Part shown: piece after piece, positions 42,766-52,196 of the stretch
How the letters are laid out: each line of letters starts with the position of its first letter
Position numbering within the stretch: position 1 is the first letter of the stretch
The notes under the pieces: model-generated
The model's input: only the letters and a program-made list of their open reading frames with translations
What the model was told of the DNA's origin: nothing
Databases searched by the model: none
Assembly (NCBI RefSeq): GCF_004000605.1
Contig: NZ_CP018911.1
Span: 1,550,001 to 1,614,000, forward strand
Length of the DNA: 64,000 bases
Reading direction: 5' to 3'
Source: Glycocaulis alkaliphilus
GTDB lineage: Bacteria; Pseudomonadota; Alphaproteobacteria; Caulobacterales; Maricaulaceae
Translations under genes and position numbers: made by a program

Positions 42766-44523
42766 ATGAGCGACCGCGATAATGACATGCGCATCCGGCC
42801 CGGCCGCATCCGCAACAAGGGGACAAGCGCCCGGAAGGCGCAAAGCTTTGTCGGCCAGGTAATGGGCGCCGCCCGCAAGGCCGGACACACCGGATACAAG
42901 CTGAACGGTTCGAAAGGACGCGGGCGCGGATCGCAATTCGGCCGGGGCCGTTTCGCCGGCGCAGCGCGCGGACTGTCACGCACCCAGCGGCGCGTCGTCA
43001 TCAAAGCGCGCGTCGTCCGTCATCGTGGCGCACGTTTCCGTTCCGCCCCGCTCGCCAAACACATCGCCTATCTGAAGCGTGAAGGCGTGACCCGTGACGG
43101 GCGTGATGCGGGCATGTTCAACGCCGAAGCAGACAGCGTCGATGATCGCGCTTTCGCAGAGCGATGCGAAGAGGACCGGCATCATTTCCGCTTCATCGTC
43201 TCGCCTGAAGACGCCGACCGCCTCGAAGACCTGCGCGCCTACACACGCGACCTGATGAGCCAGGCCGAGCGCGATCTCGGCACGAAGCTTGACTGGATCG
43301 GCGTCGATCATTGGAACACCGACAATCCGCACATCCATGTTCTCGTGCGGGGCCGAGCCGATAACGGCAAGGACCTCGTCATCGCCCGCGACTATATCAG
43401 CCGAGGGTTCCGCAGCCGCGCCGAGCAACTGGTCGAACTGGAGCTCGGGCCGCGCGCCGAGCAGGAGATCGCATCCGAACTTCAGGCGGAGGTGAAAGCC
43501 GAACGCTGGACGGGTCTTGACCGCGCGCTCCAGGGGCTCGCCGATGACGGTGCCGGGGTTGCTGATCTGCGTCCCGGCTCCCCGGAACCGCGCGATCCGG
43601 AGCTGCGCAAACTCCTTATTGGTCGCGCCCAGACGCTGGAAGGGCTCGGCCTCGCCGACAGGCTCGCCCCGGCGGTTTGGTCTCTGAAACCGGGCGCACA
43701 GGAAACGCTGCGCGATCTCGCCGAGCGTGGCGACATCATCAAGACCATGCACCGCGCCATGTCCGGCGGACCAGGGCGCGCACAAACGGACTTCGCGATT
43801 GAGGACACACCGACTGCCCCAGTACTTGGACGGTTGGTCGAGCGCGGGCTGCATGACGAGTTGCGCGGCGAGGCCTATGCCGTGATCGACGCCGTGGACG
43901 GCAGCGTCCATCATCTGCGCTTCAACGATCTCGACGCCACGGGCGACACGCCCGAAGGCGGGATTGTCGAGACGCGGGTCTGGCGCTCGGACAATGGCGG
44001 CCGTCAGCGCATGGCCCTTGTCGGCCGCTCCGACCTCAACCTCGAAACCCAAATCGGCGCGAGTGGTGCGACCTGGCTCGATCGGCTGCAACTCGCCAAG
44101 ACCCAGGCGCCGCTCAGCATGGGCGGCTTCGGCGCCGAAGTTCGCGAAGCGCTCGACCGGCGCGCCGATCATCTCGTCGCCGAGGGGCTCGCGACCAGAA
44201 ATGGTCGGCGCGTCACCTTCGCCCGCGACCTCCTGAAGACGCTGCGCGAACGAGAGCTCGACGCTGCGGCGGCGCGTGTCGAAACCGAGACAGGCTTGCT
44301 TCGCAGAAATTCTGCAGAAGGCGATCGCATCTCGGGAACCTATCGCCGGCGTCTCGATCTCGCCTCAGGCCGTTTCGCCATGGTCGATAGCGGCCTCGGC
44401 TTCGAACTCGTCCCGTGGAAACCCCAGCTCGAACGCCATCTCGGCCAGACCGTGACGGGAACGATGACGCCGGGTGGTGGGATCGACTGGAGCCTCGGCC
44501 GCAAGCGCGGGCTTGGCATCTGA
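42766..44523 (+). CDS. VirD2/RlxS-type relaxase with DUF3363 domain
   Basis: 585 residues from the ATG at 42766. A very basic N-terminal 60 residues leads to the relaxase core: HIAYLKREGVTRDGRDA, HHFRFIVSPEDADRL, LDWIGVDHWNTDNPHIHVLVRG (HxH metal site near residue 188), followed by a DUF3363 domain. It should nick oriT and lead the transferred strand. RlxS of ICEMlSymR7A belongs to the same kind. It is followed by traG after 23 nt. Confidence 0.92.
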   Translation: MSDRDNDMRIRPGRIRNKGTSARKAQSFVGQVMGAARKAGHTGYKLNGSKGRGRGSQFGRGRFAGAARGLSRTQRRVVIKARVVRHRGARFRSAPLAKHIAYLKREGVTRDGRDAGMFNAEADSVDDRAFAERCEEDRHHFRFIVSPEDADRLEDLRAYTRDLMSQAERDLGTKLDWIGVDHWNTDNPHIHVLVRGRADNGKDLVIARDYISRGFRSRAEQLVELELGPRAEQEIASELQAEVKAERWTGLDRALQGLADDGAGVADLRPGSPEPRDPELRKLLIGRAQTLEGLGLADRLAPAVWSLKPGAQETLRDLAERGDIIKTMHRAMSGGPGRAQTDFAIEDTPTAPVLGRLVERGLHDELRGEAYAVIDAVDGSVHHLRFNDLDATGDTPEGGIVETRVWRSDNGGRQRMALVGRSDLNLETQIGASGATWLDRLQLAKTQAPLSMGGFGAEVREALDRRADHLVAEGLATRNGRRVTFARDLLKTLRERELDAAAARVETETGLLRRNSAEGDRISGTYRRRLDLASGRFAMVDSGLGFELVPWKPQLERHLGQTVTGTMTPGGGIDWSLGRKRGLGI

Positions 44524-44546
44524 GCATCACCCCGGAAGGAAAAGAC

Positions 44547-46556
44547 ATGCCGATCAAGACACAGCCAACACAGGCCACCAAAATCCTCTGGGGCCAGATC
44601 ATCATCGTCTCGCTCGTTGTGGTCGGTTTCATCTGGACCGCAACACAGTGGACCGCATGGCGGCTCGGCTTTCAGCCTCAGCTCGGCGCGCCGACGACGG
44701 ACATTCTCGGATGGCCGATCTATCCGCCCTGGAGCTTCTTCGTCTGGTGGTATTTCTACGACGCCTATGCGCCGCGTGTGTTCGTCGAAGGCGCGATCAT
44801 TGCCGGCAGCGGCGGGATCGCCGCGATCGGTGTCGCGATTTTCCTCTCCGTCCTCCGGGCTCGCGAGGCGCGCGACGTAACCACCTACGGCTCAGCCCGA
44901 TGGGCGGAGCGGAAGGACGTTGAATCGTCCGGGTTGCTTGCCGCGGACGGCGTCGTGCTTGGCCGCTTCGAGAACCACTACCTCCGGCATGACGGCCCGG
45001 AGCATGTGCTCTGCTTCGCGCCAACCCGCTCGGGCAAGGGCGTCGGCCTCGTCGTCCCGAGTCTCCTGACCTGGCCGGGCTCGGCCATCGTCCATGACAT
45101 CAAGGGAGAGAATTGGCTGCTCACCGCCGGGTGGCGGGCGCGGTTCACCCGCACCATCCTGTTCGATCCGACCGACGCGAAGAGCGCGGCCTACAATCCA
45201 CTGCTCGAAGTCCGGCGCGGCGACAGCGAAGTACGCGACGTCCAGAACGTCGCCGACATCCTCGTCGATCCGGAAGGTCTGCTCGAACGCCGGAACCATT
45301 GGGAGAAGACTAGCCATTCGCTGCTCGTCGGCGCGATCCTCCATGTCCTCTACGCCGAGGCGGACAAGACGCTCGCCGGCGTCGCCGCCTTCCTCTCTGA
45401 TCCGGGCCGGCCGATCGAGGCGACGCTCGCGGCGATGATGCGCACACCGCATCTTGGCGACCGGCCGCATCCGGTCGTGGCGCAGGTGGCGCGCGAACTC
45501 CTCAACAAGTCGGAAAACGAACGCTCCGGTGTTCTGTCTACGGCGATGAGTTTTCTGGGCCTCTATCGCGATCCCGTCGTCGCCAGGGTCACGAGCCGCT
45601 GCGACTGGCGGATCAAGGATCTGGTCTCTGGCGCGCGGCCGACCACGCTCTATCTCGTCGTGCCGCCCTCCGACATCAGCCGCACAAAGCCGCTCGTCCG
45701 GCTTGTGCTGAACCAGATCGGACGTAGGCTGACAGAAGAGTTGAACGCCAATCGCAAGCGCCATCGCCTGTTGCTGATGCTCGACGAATTTCCGGCGCTC
45801 GGGCGGCTCGACTTCTTCGAAAGCCAGCTCGCGTTCATGGCGGGCTATGGATTGAAGGCCTTCCTCATCGCGCAGTCCCTCAATCAGATCGAGAAAGCCT
45901 ATGGCCAGAACAACGCCATCCTCGACAACTGCCATGTCCGGGTGAGCTTCGCGACCAATGACGAACGTACTGCCAAGCGCGTGTCCGATGCCCTCGGCAC
46001 GGCGACCGAGATGCGGGCAATGAAGAACTATGCCGGGCACAGATTGTCGCCCTGGCTTGGCCATCTCATGGTCTCCCGGCAGGAGACCGCGCGGCCTTTG
46101 CTGACTCCCGGCGAGATCATGCAATTACCGCCGGATGATGAAATCGTGCTCGTCTCCGGCGCGCCGCCGGTCCGGGGCAAAAAGGCGCGCTACTATACCG
46201 ACCCACAGCTCAAGACACGCATCCTGTCACCGCCCAAACTGATGGCCGAACCGACCGTATCGAAAGAGTTGCAGGCAGATGATTGGAGTGACCGCGCACC
46301 CGTCGCCGCGCCAAAGCCAAGGAAGAGGGCCTCCAGCGATGCGGGCGAAGATGCAGACGGCGGCATTCGCCGTGAGCCGGAACTGCCCGAGCATGAAGAC
46401 ATCGCGCCGGAGCCGGCACCATCTGCGCGAGAAGAGTTCGCGGGTCTCGATGATGAAACGGATGATGACGCTCAGCGGGCTCGCCAGATGCAGGGCCGAT
46501 TCCGCAGCATCGCCCGGCAGGCCTCGCTTGATCCCGATGACGGCATCGAACTTTGA
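44547..46556 (+). CDS. traG: TraG/VirD4-type coupling protein ATPase
   Basis: 669 residues from the ATG at 44547. N-terminal membrane segments (ILWGQIIIVSLVVVGFIW and IIAGSGGIAAIGVAIFLSVL). Walker A CFAPTRSGKGVGLVVPSLL (about residue 160), Walker B LLLMLDEFPALGRL (about 410), then FLIAQSLNQIEKAYG and HVRVSFATNDERTAKRVSDALG. It couples the relaxosome to the trb secretion channel. The C-terminal 80 residues are acidic and disordered. Confidence 0.95.
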   Translation: MPIKTQPTQATKILWGQIIIVSLVVVGFIWTATQWTAWRLGFQPQLGAPTTDILGWPIYPPWSFFVWWYFYDAYAPRVFVEGAIIAGSGGIAAIGVAIFLSVLRAREARDVTTYGSARWAERKDVESSGLLAADGVVLGRFENHYLRHDGPEHVLCFAPTRSGKGVGLVVPSLLTWPGSAIVHDIKGENWLLTAGWRARFTRTILFDPTDAKSAAYNPLLEVRRGDSEVRDVQNVADILVDPEGLLERRNHWEKTSHSLLVGAILHVLYAEADKTLAGVAAFLSDPGRPIEATLAAMMRTPHLGDRPHPVVAQVARELLNKSENERSGVLSTAMSFLGLYRDPVVARVTSRCDWRIKDLVSGARPTTLYLVVPPSDISRTKPLVRLVLNQIGRRLTEELNANRKRHRLLLMLDEFPALGRLDFFESQLAFMAGYGLKAFLIAQSLNQIEKAYGQNNAILDNCHVRVSFATNDERTAKRVSDALGTATEMRAMKNYAGHRLSPWLGHLMVSRQETARPLLTPGEIMQLPPDDEIVLVSGAPPVRGKKARYYTDPQLKTRILSPPKLMAEPTVSKELQADDWSDRAPVAAPKPRKRASSDAGEDADGGIRREPELPEHEDIAPEPAPSAREEFAGLDDETDDDAQRARQMQGRFRSIARQASLDPDDGIEL

Positions 46557-46564
46557 GGCCCGCC

Positions 46565-46978
46565 ATGAAGAAAGATCGGCTCAATGTGTATTTCGATCCA
46601 GCTTTATCAGCGGAGCTCGACACGCTGGCGGCGCGGCGCAAAGTTTCGAAATCCCAGATCGTGGAAGCGGCGCTTGCCTCCTACCTTTCCCCCGACGCTG
46701 CGGATCAGCGCGAGGCTGCGATTACGCGACGTCTCGACCGGCTGACCCGCGCCGTCGAACGGCTCGAACGCGACGTGACGATCGGCAACGATGCGATAGC
46801 CTTGTTCATCCGGTTCTGGCTCACGACGACTCCGCCATTGCCAGATACGATGCGCGATGCCGCGCAGGCGAAAGGCCGCGAGCGGTATGAAGGCTTTGTA
46901 GAAACGCTCGGTCGGCGGCTCGCAAAGGGTAACACCTTCGCCAAAGAAGTGTCGCAAGATTTCACACCGAAAGAGTAA
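46565..46978 (+). CDS. CopG-type ribbon-helix-helix protein
   Basis: 137 residues from the ATG at 46565. The ribbon-helix-helix opening is KKDRLNVYFDPALSAELDTLAARRKVSKSQIVEAALASYL, followed by a coiled coil (RRLDRLTRAVERLERDV) and a hydrophobic stretch. It is placed between traG and trbB, as in many such trb operons, and may autoregulate the trb promoter at the palindrome 47054-47068. Confidence 0.88.
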   Translation: MKKDRLNVYFDPALSAELDTLAARRKVSKSQIVEAALASYLSPDAADQREAAITRRLDRLTRAVERLERDVTIGNDAIALFIRFWLTTTPPLPDTMRDAAQAKGRERYEGFVETLGRRLAKGNTFAKEVSQDFTPKE

Positions 46979-47053
46979 ATCTACAGCCTGTTTCCCAGGT
47001 ATTTTGAAGTGAACTGTTTCGACCGTTTTTCGCTTTCTCCTGCCGTTGCGCGC

Positions 47054-47068
47054 CGTAGTACTACTACG
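47054..47068. promoter_or_regulatory. perfect palindrome upstream of trb operon
   Basis: Inverted repeat CGTAGTA-C-TACTACG in the 162-bp gap between copG-like and trbB, about 73 nt before the trbB start. Candidate operator for the CopG-type protein or another ICE regulator. The rest of the gap shows no gene. Confidence 0.55.
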
Positions 47069-47140
47069 CCTTCAAGGCTGTTGCCGATCAGCCTTTAAAG
47101 GTCTTCTTGATCGACCCCGTAATCCAATGCGGGGCCGCCA

Positions 47141-48124
47141 ATGACCGTCCATACATTCAAATCCGAAGCGCTCGCCCGTGGCGCGCGCATGCTCAGAACC
47201 GCTCTGGGGGCCGACGTCGCCGCATGGCTCGAAGACCCTGCGGTTGTCGAGGTGATGCTCAATCCGGATGGCCGCCTCTGGGTCGACCGCCTGAGCGAAG
47301 GCCTCGCCGACACCGGCGAAGAGCTTTCCGTCGCTGACGGCGAACGCATCGTCCGTCTGGTTGCGCACCATGTCGGCGCAGAGGTTCATGCTGGCGCTCC
47401 GCGTGTGTCCGCGGAGCTGCCGGGAACAAGGGAGCGGTTCGAGGGGCTTCTGCCGCCTGTGGTCGCCGCCCCGGTCTTCGCGATCCGCAAGCCGGCCGTC
47501 GCGGTCTTCACACTCGAAGACTATGTCCGCGCCGAGATCATGCCAGACGATGCGGCGGCGGCATTGTGCGACGCCATCACATCCCGCGCCAACATCCTTG
47601 TCGCTGGCGGCACCTCGACCGGCAAGACCACGCTCACCAATGCATTGCTGGCGGAAGTCGCCAAATCCTCCGACCGCGTCGTTCTGATCGAGGACACACG
47701 CGAGCTCCAATGCCTGACGCCGAACCTTGTCGCTCTGCGGACCAAGGATGGCGTCGCGTCGCTTTCCGATCTCGTTCGCTCCTCGCTGCGCCTGCGGCCT
47801 GACCGCATCCCCATCGGCGAGGTGCGCGGGGCTGAGGCGCTCGATCTCCTCAAAGCCTGGGGCACCGGCCATCCCGGCGGCATCGGCACCATCCATGCCG
47901 GTTCAGCGCTCGGCGCGCTGCGCCGCCTCGAACAGCTCATCCAGGAAGCCGTCATCACCGTGCCCCGCGCGATGATCGCCGAGACAATCGACCTGATCGC
48001 CGTCCTCTCGGGGCGCGGATCGGCGCGCCGACTTTCCGAACTCGCCCGCGTCGAGGGCCTCGATGCGACCGGGGACTACCAGATCCAACCGCTTCTTCAC
48101 CCCAGGACAGGAGACCATCCATGA
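47141..48124 (+). CDS. trbB: P-type conjugative transfer ATPase TrbB (VirB11-like)
   Basis: 327 residues. VirB11 layout: [22 protein letters not shown], Walker [19 protein letters not shown] (about residue 155), Asp-box [13 protein letters not shown], and the His box [26 protein letters not shown]. Cytoplasmic traffic ATPase that powers mating-pair formation. The stop overlaps trbC in ATGA form. Confidence 0.95.
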   Translation: MTVHTFKSEALARGARMLRTALGADVAAWLEDPAVVEVMLNPDGRLWVDRLSEGLADTGEELSVADGERIVRLVAHHVGAEVHAGAPRVSAELPGTRERFEGLLPPVVAAPVFAIRKPAVAVFTLEDYVRAEIMPDDAAAALCDAITSRANILVAGGTSTGKTTLTNALLAEVAKSSDRVVLIEDTRELQCLTPNLVALRTKDGVASLSDLVRSSLRLRPDRIPIGEVRGAEALDLLKAWGTGHPGGIGTIHAGSALGALRRLEQLIQEAVITVPRAMIAETIDLIAVLSGRGSARRLSELARVEGLDATGDYQIQPLLHPRTGDHP

Positions 48125-48450
48125 CCAAAACCACAATTCTCTATCCGCGCTGGCCGCTTTACGCGACGGCGCTCGCGTTCAGCCTTTTGCTCGTCGCGCC
48201 CGCCCATGCGGCGGGCTCGGGCATGCCCTGGGAGGCGCCGCTCCAGTCAATCCTGGAATCCATTGAAGGGCCGGTCGCCAAGATCGTCGCGGTGATCATC
48301 ATCATCGTCACAGGACTGACGCTCGCCTTCGGCGACACCTCCGGCGGTTTTCGCCGCCTCGTGCAGATCGTCTTCGGCCTCTCCATCGCCTTCGCGGCGT
48401 CGAGCTTCTTCCTGTCATTCTTCTCGTTCGGCGGCGGAGCGCTGATCTGA
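48121..48450 (+). CDS. trbC: TrbC/VirB2 pilin
   Basis: 109 residues: signal peptide ending in APAHA, then MPWEAPLQSILESIEGPVAKIVAVIIIIVTGLTLAF and a second hydrophobic helix (GLSIAFAASSFFLSFFSF). This is the TrbC/VirB2 prepilin layout. TraF (40873) would be its processing peptidase. Overlaps trbB (ATGA) and trbD (TGATG). Confidence 0.93.
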   Translation: MTKTTILYPRWPLYATALAFSLLLVAPAHAAGSGMPWEAPLQSILESIEGPVAKIVAVIIIIVTGLTLAFGDTSGGFRRLVQIVFGLSIAFAASSFFLSFFSFGGGALI

Positions 48451-48719
48451 TGCGCGAGCTGGCCGACATTCCGGGCTTTTACGCGCCCGTCCACCGCGCC
48501 CTGGTCGAACCGATCCTGCTCGGCGGCGCGCCCCGCACGGTCGCCATCGCCAACGGCACGCTCGCAGCAGCCGTCGGACTTGGCCTTAGGCTCTGGGTGG
48601 TCGGGATCGCACTCTGGCTTGTCGGCCATCTCCTCGCGGTCTGGGCCGCAAAACGTGATGCCCAGATCGTCGATGTTGCGCGCCGGCATCTTCGTTTCCC
48701 AACCTGGTTCGGAGTCTGA
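48450..48719 (+). CDS. trbD: TrbD/VirB3 mating-channel protein
   Basis: 89 residues: PGFYAPVHRALVEPILLGGAPRTVAIANG, then hydrophobic GLGLRLWVVGIALWLVGHLLAVW and a short tail (VARRHLRFP), as in VirB3/TrbD. An inner-membrane component next to the VirB4-type ATPase. The start overlaps the trbC stop. Confidence 0.93.
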   Translation: MRELADIPGFYAPVHRALVEPILLGGAPRTVAIANGTLAAAVGLGLRLWVVGIALWLVGHLLAVWAAKRDAQIVDVARRHLRFPTWFGV

Positions 48720-48722
48720 GCG

Positions 48723-51182
48723 ATGATGCGCCTCGCCGAATATCGCTCGACCGCCTCGCTATTGGCAGATTTTCTTCCGTGGGCGGCGCTCGTCGCGGAG
48801 GGCGTCATCCTCAACAAGGATGGCAGTCTGCAACGCACCGCACGGTTTCGGGGGCCTGACCTCGACTCCGCGACACCGTCAGAACTCGTCGCCGTGTCCA
48901 GCCGGCTCAACAACGCCCTTCGCCGGCTCGGATCGGGCTGGGCGGTGTTCGTCGAAGCGCAGCGGGCGCCGGCGCGCGACTATCCGCTCTCACATTTTCC
49001 CGATGCCGTTTCCGCCCTCGTGGACGCGGAACGACGCGCCCAGTTTGAAGATGCGTCCAGACATTTCGAAAGCAGCTACTTCCTGACTTTCGTCTGGATG
49101 CCGCCGCTCGACGATACGAGCCGCGCGGGACGATGGCTCTATGAGGACGCGCCCGACAGCAGCCTCAACCCGCGAGAGCATGTCGAGAGTTTTATGGCGC
49201 GAACGGATCGCCTGCTCGATCTCCTCGACGGCTTCATGCCGGAGGCCGCCTGGCTCTCAGACGAAGAGACACTGACCTTTCTGCATTCGACCGTGTCGAC
49301 GCGTCGTCAACGCCTGCGCTTGCCCGAAACGCCGATGCATCTCGATGCGCTCCTGGCCGATAGCGCGCTTGTCGGCGGGTTGGCGCCGAGTTTGGGCGGG
49401 GCGCATCTGCGCAGCCTCTCCATCATCGGATTCCCCACGGCCACATGGCCGGGACTGCTGGATGAGCTCAATAGCCAACCCTTCGAATATCGCTGGGTCA
49501 CGCGCGCTATCTGCCTCGACAAGACCGACGCGACCAAACTGCTGACGCGCATCCGCCGGCAATGGTTCGCCAAGCGCAAATCCATCGCCGCGATCCTGAA
49601 AGAGGTGATGACCAATGAGGCGTCGACGCTGCTCGATAGCGACGCGGCGAACAAGGCCGCCGACGCCGATGAAGCCTTGCAAGAGCTCGGCGCCGACATA
49701 GCGGGCGCCGCCTACATCACCGCTACGCTGACCGTCTGGGATGAGGACGAAGCCGTCGCGGACGCCAAGCTAAAGGCGGCGGAAAAAGTCATTCAGGGTC
49801 GTGACTTCACCTGCATGCCCGAGACTTTGAACGCCATCGAGGCGTGGCTCGGCTCGTTGCCCGGCCATCTCTACGCCAATGTCCGTCAACCGCCGGTCTC
49901 CACGCTCAATCTCGTCCACATGATCCCGATATCGGCAGTCTGGGCAGGACCGGCGCGCAATGATCATCTGGACGGACCTCCACTCTTTTACGCGGAGACG
50001 GAAGGCTCGACTCCGTTCCGCTTTTCACCCCATGTCGGCGATGTCGGGCACACGCTGGTCGTCGGTCCGACCGGGTCGGGCAAATCCGTGTTGCTGGCGT
50101 TGATGGCGCTGCAATTTCGTCGCTATGCGGGCGCGCAGATCTTCGCCTTCGACTTCGGCGGCTCGATCCGCTGTGCGACCGTCGCCTGTGGTGGCGACTG
50201 GCAGGATCTCGCCGGCGCGCTTTCGGATGACGAAGCCGCCGTCCAGCTTCAGCCGCTGCGCAACATCGACGATATCGGCGAACGCGCCTGGGCGCAGGAC
50301 TGGCTGTCCGGCCTGATCGCGCGAGAAGGCGTCACCATCGATCCGGTCGCGCGGGATCATCTCTGGTCGGCGCTGACCTCGCTCGCCTCGGCGCCTGTCG
50401 CAGAACGAACGCTCACGGGGCTATCCGTCCTGTTGCAGTCGACCGAACTCAAACAGGCGCTCACGCCATTCTGTCTTGGCGGCCCCTTCGGGCGTTTGCT
50501 CGACGCCGAAACAGAAGAACTCGGAACAGCCGATTTCCAGGCCTTCGAGACCGAAGGGCTGATCGGATCGGCCGCGACGCCGGCCGTGCTCGCCTATCTG
50601 TTCCACCGGATCGAGGATCGCCTCGATGGACGTCCGAGCCTCATCATCGTCGATGAAGGCTGGCTCGCGCTCGATGACGGGACATTTGGCGGCCAGCTCC
50701 GCGAATGGCTTAAGACTCTAAGGAAGAAGAACGCCTCCGTCCTCTTCGCCACGCAATCGCTCGCCGACATCGACAATTCCGCGATTGCGCCCGCCATCAT
50801 CGAGAGCTGTCCAACGCGCATCTTCCTGCCGAACGAGCGTGCCTTCGAGCCGCAGATCGCCGACATCTACCGCCGCTTCGGCCTCAATGAACGCCAGATC
50901 GAGATCGTCGCGCGGGCCATGCCGAAGCGGGACTATTACTGCCAGTCGCGCCGCGGCAATCGGCTCTTCTCGCTCGGTCTCGGCGAGGTCGCGCTCGCCT
51001 TCACGGCCGCATCGTCGAAGACCGATCACGCCGCCATCACCGACATCCTCTCCGAACACGGACGAGACGGCTTCGCCGCAGCCTGGCTCGCCCGTCGCGG
51101 TCTCGATTGGGCCGTCGAACTGCTCGGCCAAACACCTGATCCGATCCCATCCCCTCAAACCACGGAGACTACTCATGCGTAA
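48723..51182 (+). CDS. trbE: TrbE/VirB4 conjugal transfer ATPase
   Basis: 819 residues. N-terminal CagE/TrbE domain, Walker A VVGPTGSGKSVLLALMALQF (about residue 447), Walker B LIIVDEGWLALDD, then LRKKNASVLFATQSLADIDNSAIAPAIIESCPTRIFLP split over a conserved region, and ARAMPKRDYYCQSRRG. The largest ATPase of the channel. It overlaps trbJ by 8 nt. Confidence 0.95.
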   Translation: MMRLAEYRSTASLLADFLPWAALVAEGVILNKDGSLQRTARFRGPDLDSATPSELVAVSSRLNNALRRLGSGWAVFVEAQRAPARDYPLSHFPDAVSALVDAERRAQFEDASRHFESSYFLTFVWMPPLDDTSRAGRWLYEDAPDSSLNPREHVESFMARTDRLLDLLDGFMPEAAWLSDEETLTFLHSTVSTRRQRLRLPETPMHLDALLADSALVGGLAPSLGGAHLRSLSIIGFPTATWPGLLDELNSQPFEYRWVTRAICLDKTDATKLLTRIRRQWFAKRKSIAAILKEVMTNEASTLLDSDAANKAADADEALQELGADIAGAAYITATLTVWDEDEAVADAKLKAAEKVIQGRDFTCMPETLNAIEAWLGSLPGHLYANVRQPPVSTLNLVHMIPISAVWAGPARNDHLDGPPLFYAETEGSTPFRFSPHVGDVGHTLVVGPTGSGKSVLLALMALQFRRYAGAQIFAFDFGGSIRCATVACGGDWQDLAGALSDDEAAVQLQPLRNIDDIGERAWAQDWLSGLIAREGVTIDPVARDHLWSALTSLASAPVAERTLTGLSVLLQSTELKQALTPFCLGGPFGRLLDAETEELGTADFQAFETEGLIGSAATPAVLAYLFHRIEDRLDGRPSLIIVDEGWLALDDGTFGGQLREWLKTLRKKNASVLFATQSLADIDNSAIAPAIIESCPTRIFLPNERAFEPQIADIYRRFGLNERQIEIVARAMPKRDYYCQSRRGNRLFSLGLGEVALAFTAASSKTDHAAITDILSEHGRDGFAAAWLARRGLDWAVELLGQTPDPIPSPQTTETTHA

Positions 51183-51915
51183 GAAACTCGCCGCCCTCAT
51201 GCTGACCGGAGCCATCGCTTTGGCGCCGATGCAACCGGCCTATGCGCTATTCGGCGTCGGCGACGTCGTCATCGATCCGACCAACCTCGCGCAAAATATT
51301 CTCACCGCCGCACGCACCCTCGAAATGATCAACAATCAGATCACGCAGCTTCAGAACGAGGCGCAGATGTTGATCAACCAGGGACGCAACCTCGCAAACC
51401 TGCCGCACTCATCGCTGGCGCGTCTGCGGTCGATCATGCAGCAGACGGAAGATCTGCTGGGCGAAGCGCAGCGCGTTGGATACGTCGTCTCCGAAATCGA
51501 ACGCGTCTTCTCAGAACAATATGGAGACGCCGCAGCAACCGGCGATTTCGCCGCCATGAACGCCAATGCCGAGGCGCGCTGGCGGACCTCGGTTGCAGGC
51601 TATGAAGACGCGTTGAAGGTCCAGGCCGGCGTCGTCGGCAATATTGAAGCGACGCGCACGGAATTGAGCACTCTCGTCTCGCAAAGCCAGGGTGCGGTCG
51701 GCACCTTGCAGGCGGCGCAGGCCGGCAATCAACTTCTCGCCCTGCAAAGCCAGCAGATGACGGACCTAACCGCCGCCATCACCGCGCAGAACCGCGCGGA
51801 CGCGCTGGACGCGGCTCGGCGCGCGTCCGCTAAAGCGCAGGGGCGCGAGAACCTCAATCGCTTCCTCGACTACGGGACCGGCTACACGCCAACCGCCGTC
51901 AGCATGTTCCGGTAA
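51175..51915 (+). CDS. trbJ: TrbJ (VirB5-like) conjugal transfer protein
   Basis: 246 residues from the ATG at 51175. Signal peptide (LAALMLTGAIALAPMQPAYA), then FGVGDVVIDPTNLAQNILTAARTLEMINNQITQL and a long coiled helical body typical of TrbJ/VirB5. The C-terminus FLDYGTGYTPTAVSMF is conserved in the family. A minor pilus or periplasmic component. Confidence 0.93.
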   Translation: MRKKLAALMLTGAIALAPMQPAYALFGVGDVVIDPTNLAQNILTAARTLEMINNQITQLQNEAQMLINQGRNLANLPHSSLARLRSIMQQTEDLLGEAQRVGYVVSEIERVFSEQYGDAAATGDFAAMNANAEARWRTSVAGYEDALKVQAGVVGNIEATRTELSTLVSQSQGAVGTLQAAQAGNQLLALQSQQMTDLTAAITAQNRADALDAARRASAKAQGRENLNRFLDYGTGYTPTAVSMFR

Positions 51916-51920
51916 TACCC

Positions 51921-52193
51921 GTGCGCAATTCTCCCGACCAAATCATCAGGCCCGTCGCCATCGCCTTGGGCGGGCTCGCTGCGCTCTTCGCCGCGGTTGA
52001 GCTGGCGAATACGGTCACTCCGGAAACGCCATCGGTTCCTCCCGTGACCAACAATCCTTTGCAGGCGGAACTTTCTCGCTGCCGAACGGTGACGCCGGAA
52101 GAGCTGGAAATCGACACGATGTGTCGCGCCGCCTGGGCAGAGCAACGCCGCCGATTTCTCGGGCTTCCCGGCGACGATCCCGAGAAGGAGTAG
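51921..52193 (+). CDS. TrbK-alt entry-exclusion-type protein
   Basis: 90 residues with a GTG start at 51921. One membrane helix (VAIALGGLAALFAAVELA) and a two-Cys pattern (LSRCRTVTPEELEIDTMCRAAWAEQRRRF) typical of the TrbK-alt family between trbJ and trbL. It is thought to block redundant transfer into cells that already carry the element. Confidence 0.88.
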   Translation: MRNSPDQIIRPVAIALGGLAALFAAVELANTVTPETPSVPPVTNNPLQAELSRCRTVTPEELEIDTMCRAAWAEQRRRFLGLPGDDPEKE

Positions 52194-52196
52194 GAT

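Noticed and set aside
42515-42769. 84-residue frame between the transglycosylase and relaxase genes
   Set aside because: Contains a poly-Val artefact from a GTT repeat and sits over two perfect inverted repeats; treated as the candidate oriT instead.
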